Origin: JBGTIS01 sp041745535
GTDB lineage: Bacteria; Bacteroidota; Bacteroidia; Cytophagales; Cyclobacteriaceae
Length of the DNA stretch: 64,000 bases
NCBI GenBank assembly: GCA_041745535.1
Contig: JBGTIS010000030.1
Span: 10,402-74,401, forward strand
Direction: 5' to 3'
In this document: one piece after another, positions 63,766 to 64,000 of the stretch
How positions within the stretch are numbered: position 1 is the first letter of the stretch
Layout of the letters: each line of letters begins with the position of its first letter
Made by a program: the position numbers and the translations under genes
The notes under the pieces: generated by a model
The model's database searches: none
The model's input: the letters and a program-made list of their open reading frames with translations, nothing else
Told to the model about the DNA's origin: nothing

Positions 63766-63849
63766 TTTGGCAGGCTGACTATATAATAAAAGACATAGGT
63801 TCGAGAGGTGGAATAACAACTAACGTTAGAGAATCTGAAGATATATAAT

Positions 63850-64000
63850 AGGAGTTACGCAAAGTCATTGATGAATTGCCGTTGAGCTTCCAAGACCAAC
63901 ATCTGTCTTAAACCATAGAGAGAATCTAAGTAATGAGCATTTGCCAAAGAAGCCAGCTTTTGAAAGGCACGCATCACACAGAACAGACGCGTTTTGATAG
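63850..64000 (-). mobile_element. End of a probable insertion sequence (transposase C-terminus)
   Basis: The minus strand reads an open frame from the right edge down to a TAA at 63855-63857. It encodes RLFCVMRAFQKLASLANAHY and then LDSLYGLRQMLVLEA, ending QRQFINDFA, which looks like the tail of a DDE transposase. TAGGAGTTACGCAAAGT at 63850 resembles a terminal inverted repeat beginning. The rest lies outside, so family and completeness cannot be told. Confidence 0.45.

Overview
This 64 kb window comes from the chromosome of a member of the Bacteroidota, most likely the order Cytophagales. The evidence is a large DUF4175 coiled-coil protein, a GldJ-like gliding/type IX secretion lipoprotein, a ThuA-sugar dehydrogenase-PKD-cytochrome c fusion, many short lipoproteins with a Cys lipobox, a tRNA gene without an encoded CCA, and moderate to low GC. 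Nothing identifies the species.

Layout. 1-3.2 kb: end of a dicarboxylate carrier, two lipoproteins, a SRPBCC protein and a methyltransferase. 3.2-9.4 kb: a MarR-controlled RND efflux operon (regulator, adaptor, pump, outer-membrane channel) with two overlapping palindromes in front. 9.4-12.9 kb: quinone oxidoreductase, YdcF, Dps, Crp/Fnr regulator, DoxX-like protein. 13-21.1 kb: CocE-type hydrolase, OsmC, a small DUF1772-like protein, a Kazal lipoprotein, two decayed and apparently fused genes (a nucleotide pyrophosphatase and a metallopeptidase-like gene), PAP2 phosphatase, a second MarR regulator and two tandem bile-acid-type symporters. 21.2-28.4 kb: purE, purK, a membrane MutS-like ATPase, lysA, an outer-membrane protein and an S41 peptidase, followed by tRNA-Val(GAC).

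28.9-36 kb has the features of a replication-origin neighbourhood. It contains a cluster of DnaA boxes (30.85-31.17 kb), mnmG, and a perfect palindrome with a parS core (35.84 kb). Base composition of the intergenic DNA also appears to switch from T-rich to A-rich on the + strand across this zone. Gene direction is mostly towards the putative origin, which is unusual and leaves the assignment open.

36-53 kb is largely housekeeping: ybeY, an anti-sigma-like ATPase, DUF4175, xthA, comF, gldJ-like, mfd, an orphan cytochrome oxidase subunit III, ribD, prmC and the sulfate-activation operon cysC-cysD-cysN. The ribD product has lost the zinc ligands and catalytic Glu of its deaminase domain while keeping the reductase domain. 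53-60 kb is a sugar/glycoside module on the minus strand: sugar isomerase, DUF1080 lipoprotein, ThuA protein and the large ThuA-GSDH-cytochrome fusion, separated by clear terminators. 60-64 kb is AT-rich and accessory-looking: a LuxR-type regulator facing a membrane-embedded AraC-type regulator, an unknown secreted protein, and the end of a probable transposase at the right edge.

No CRISPR array, prophage or rRNA operon was seen. All calls rest on reading the sequence and translations by eye; no database search or computation was run.
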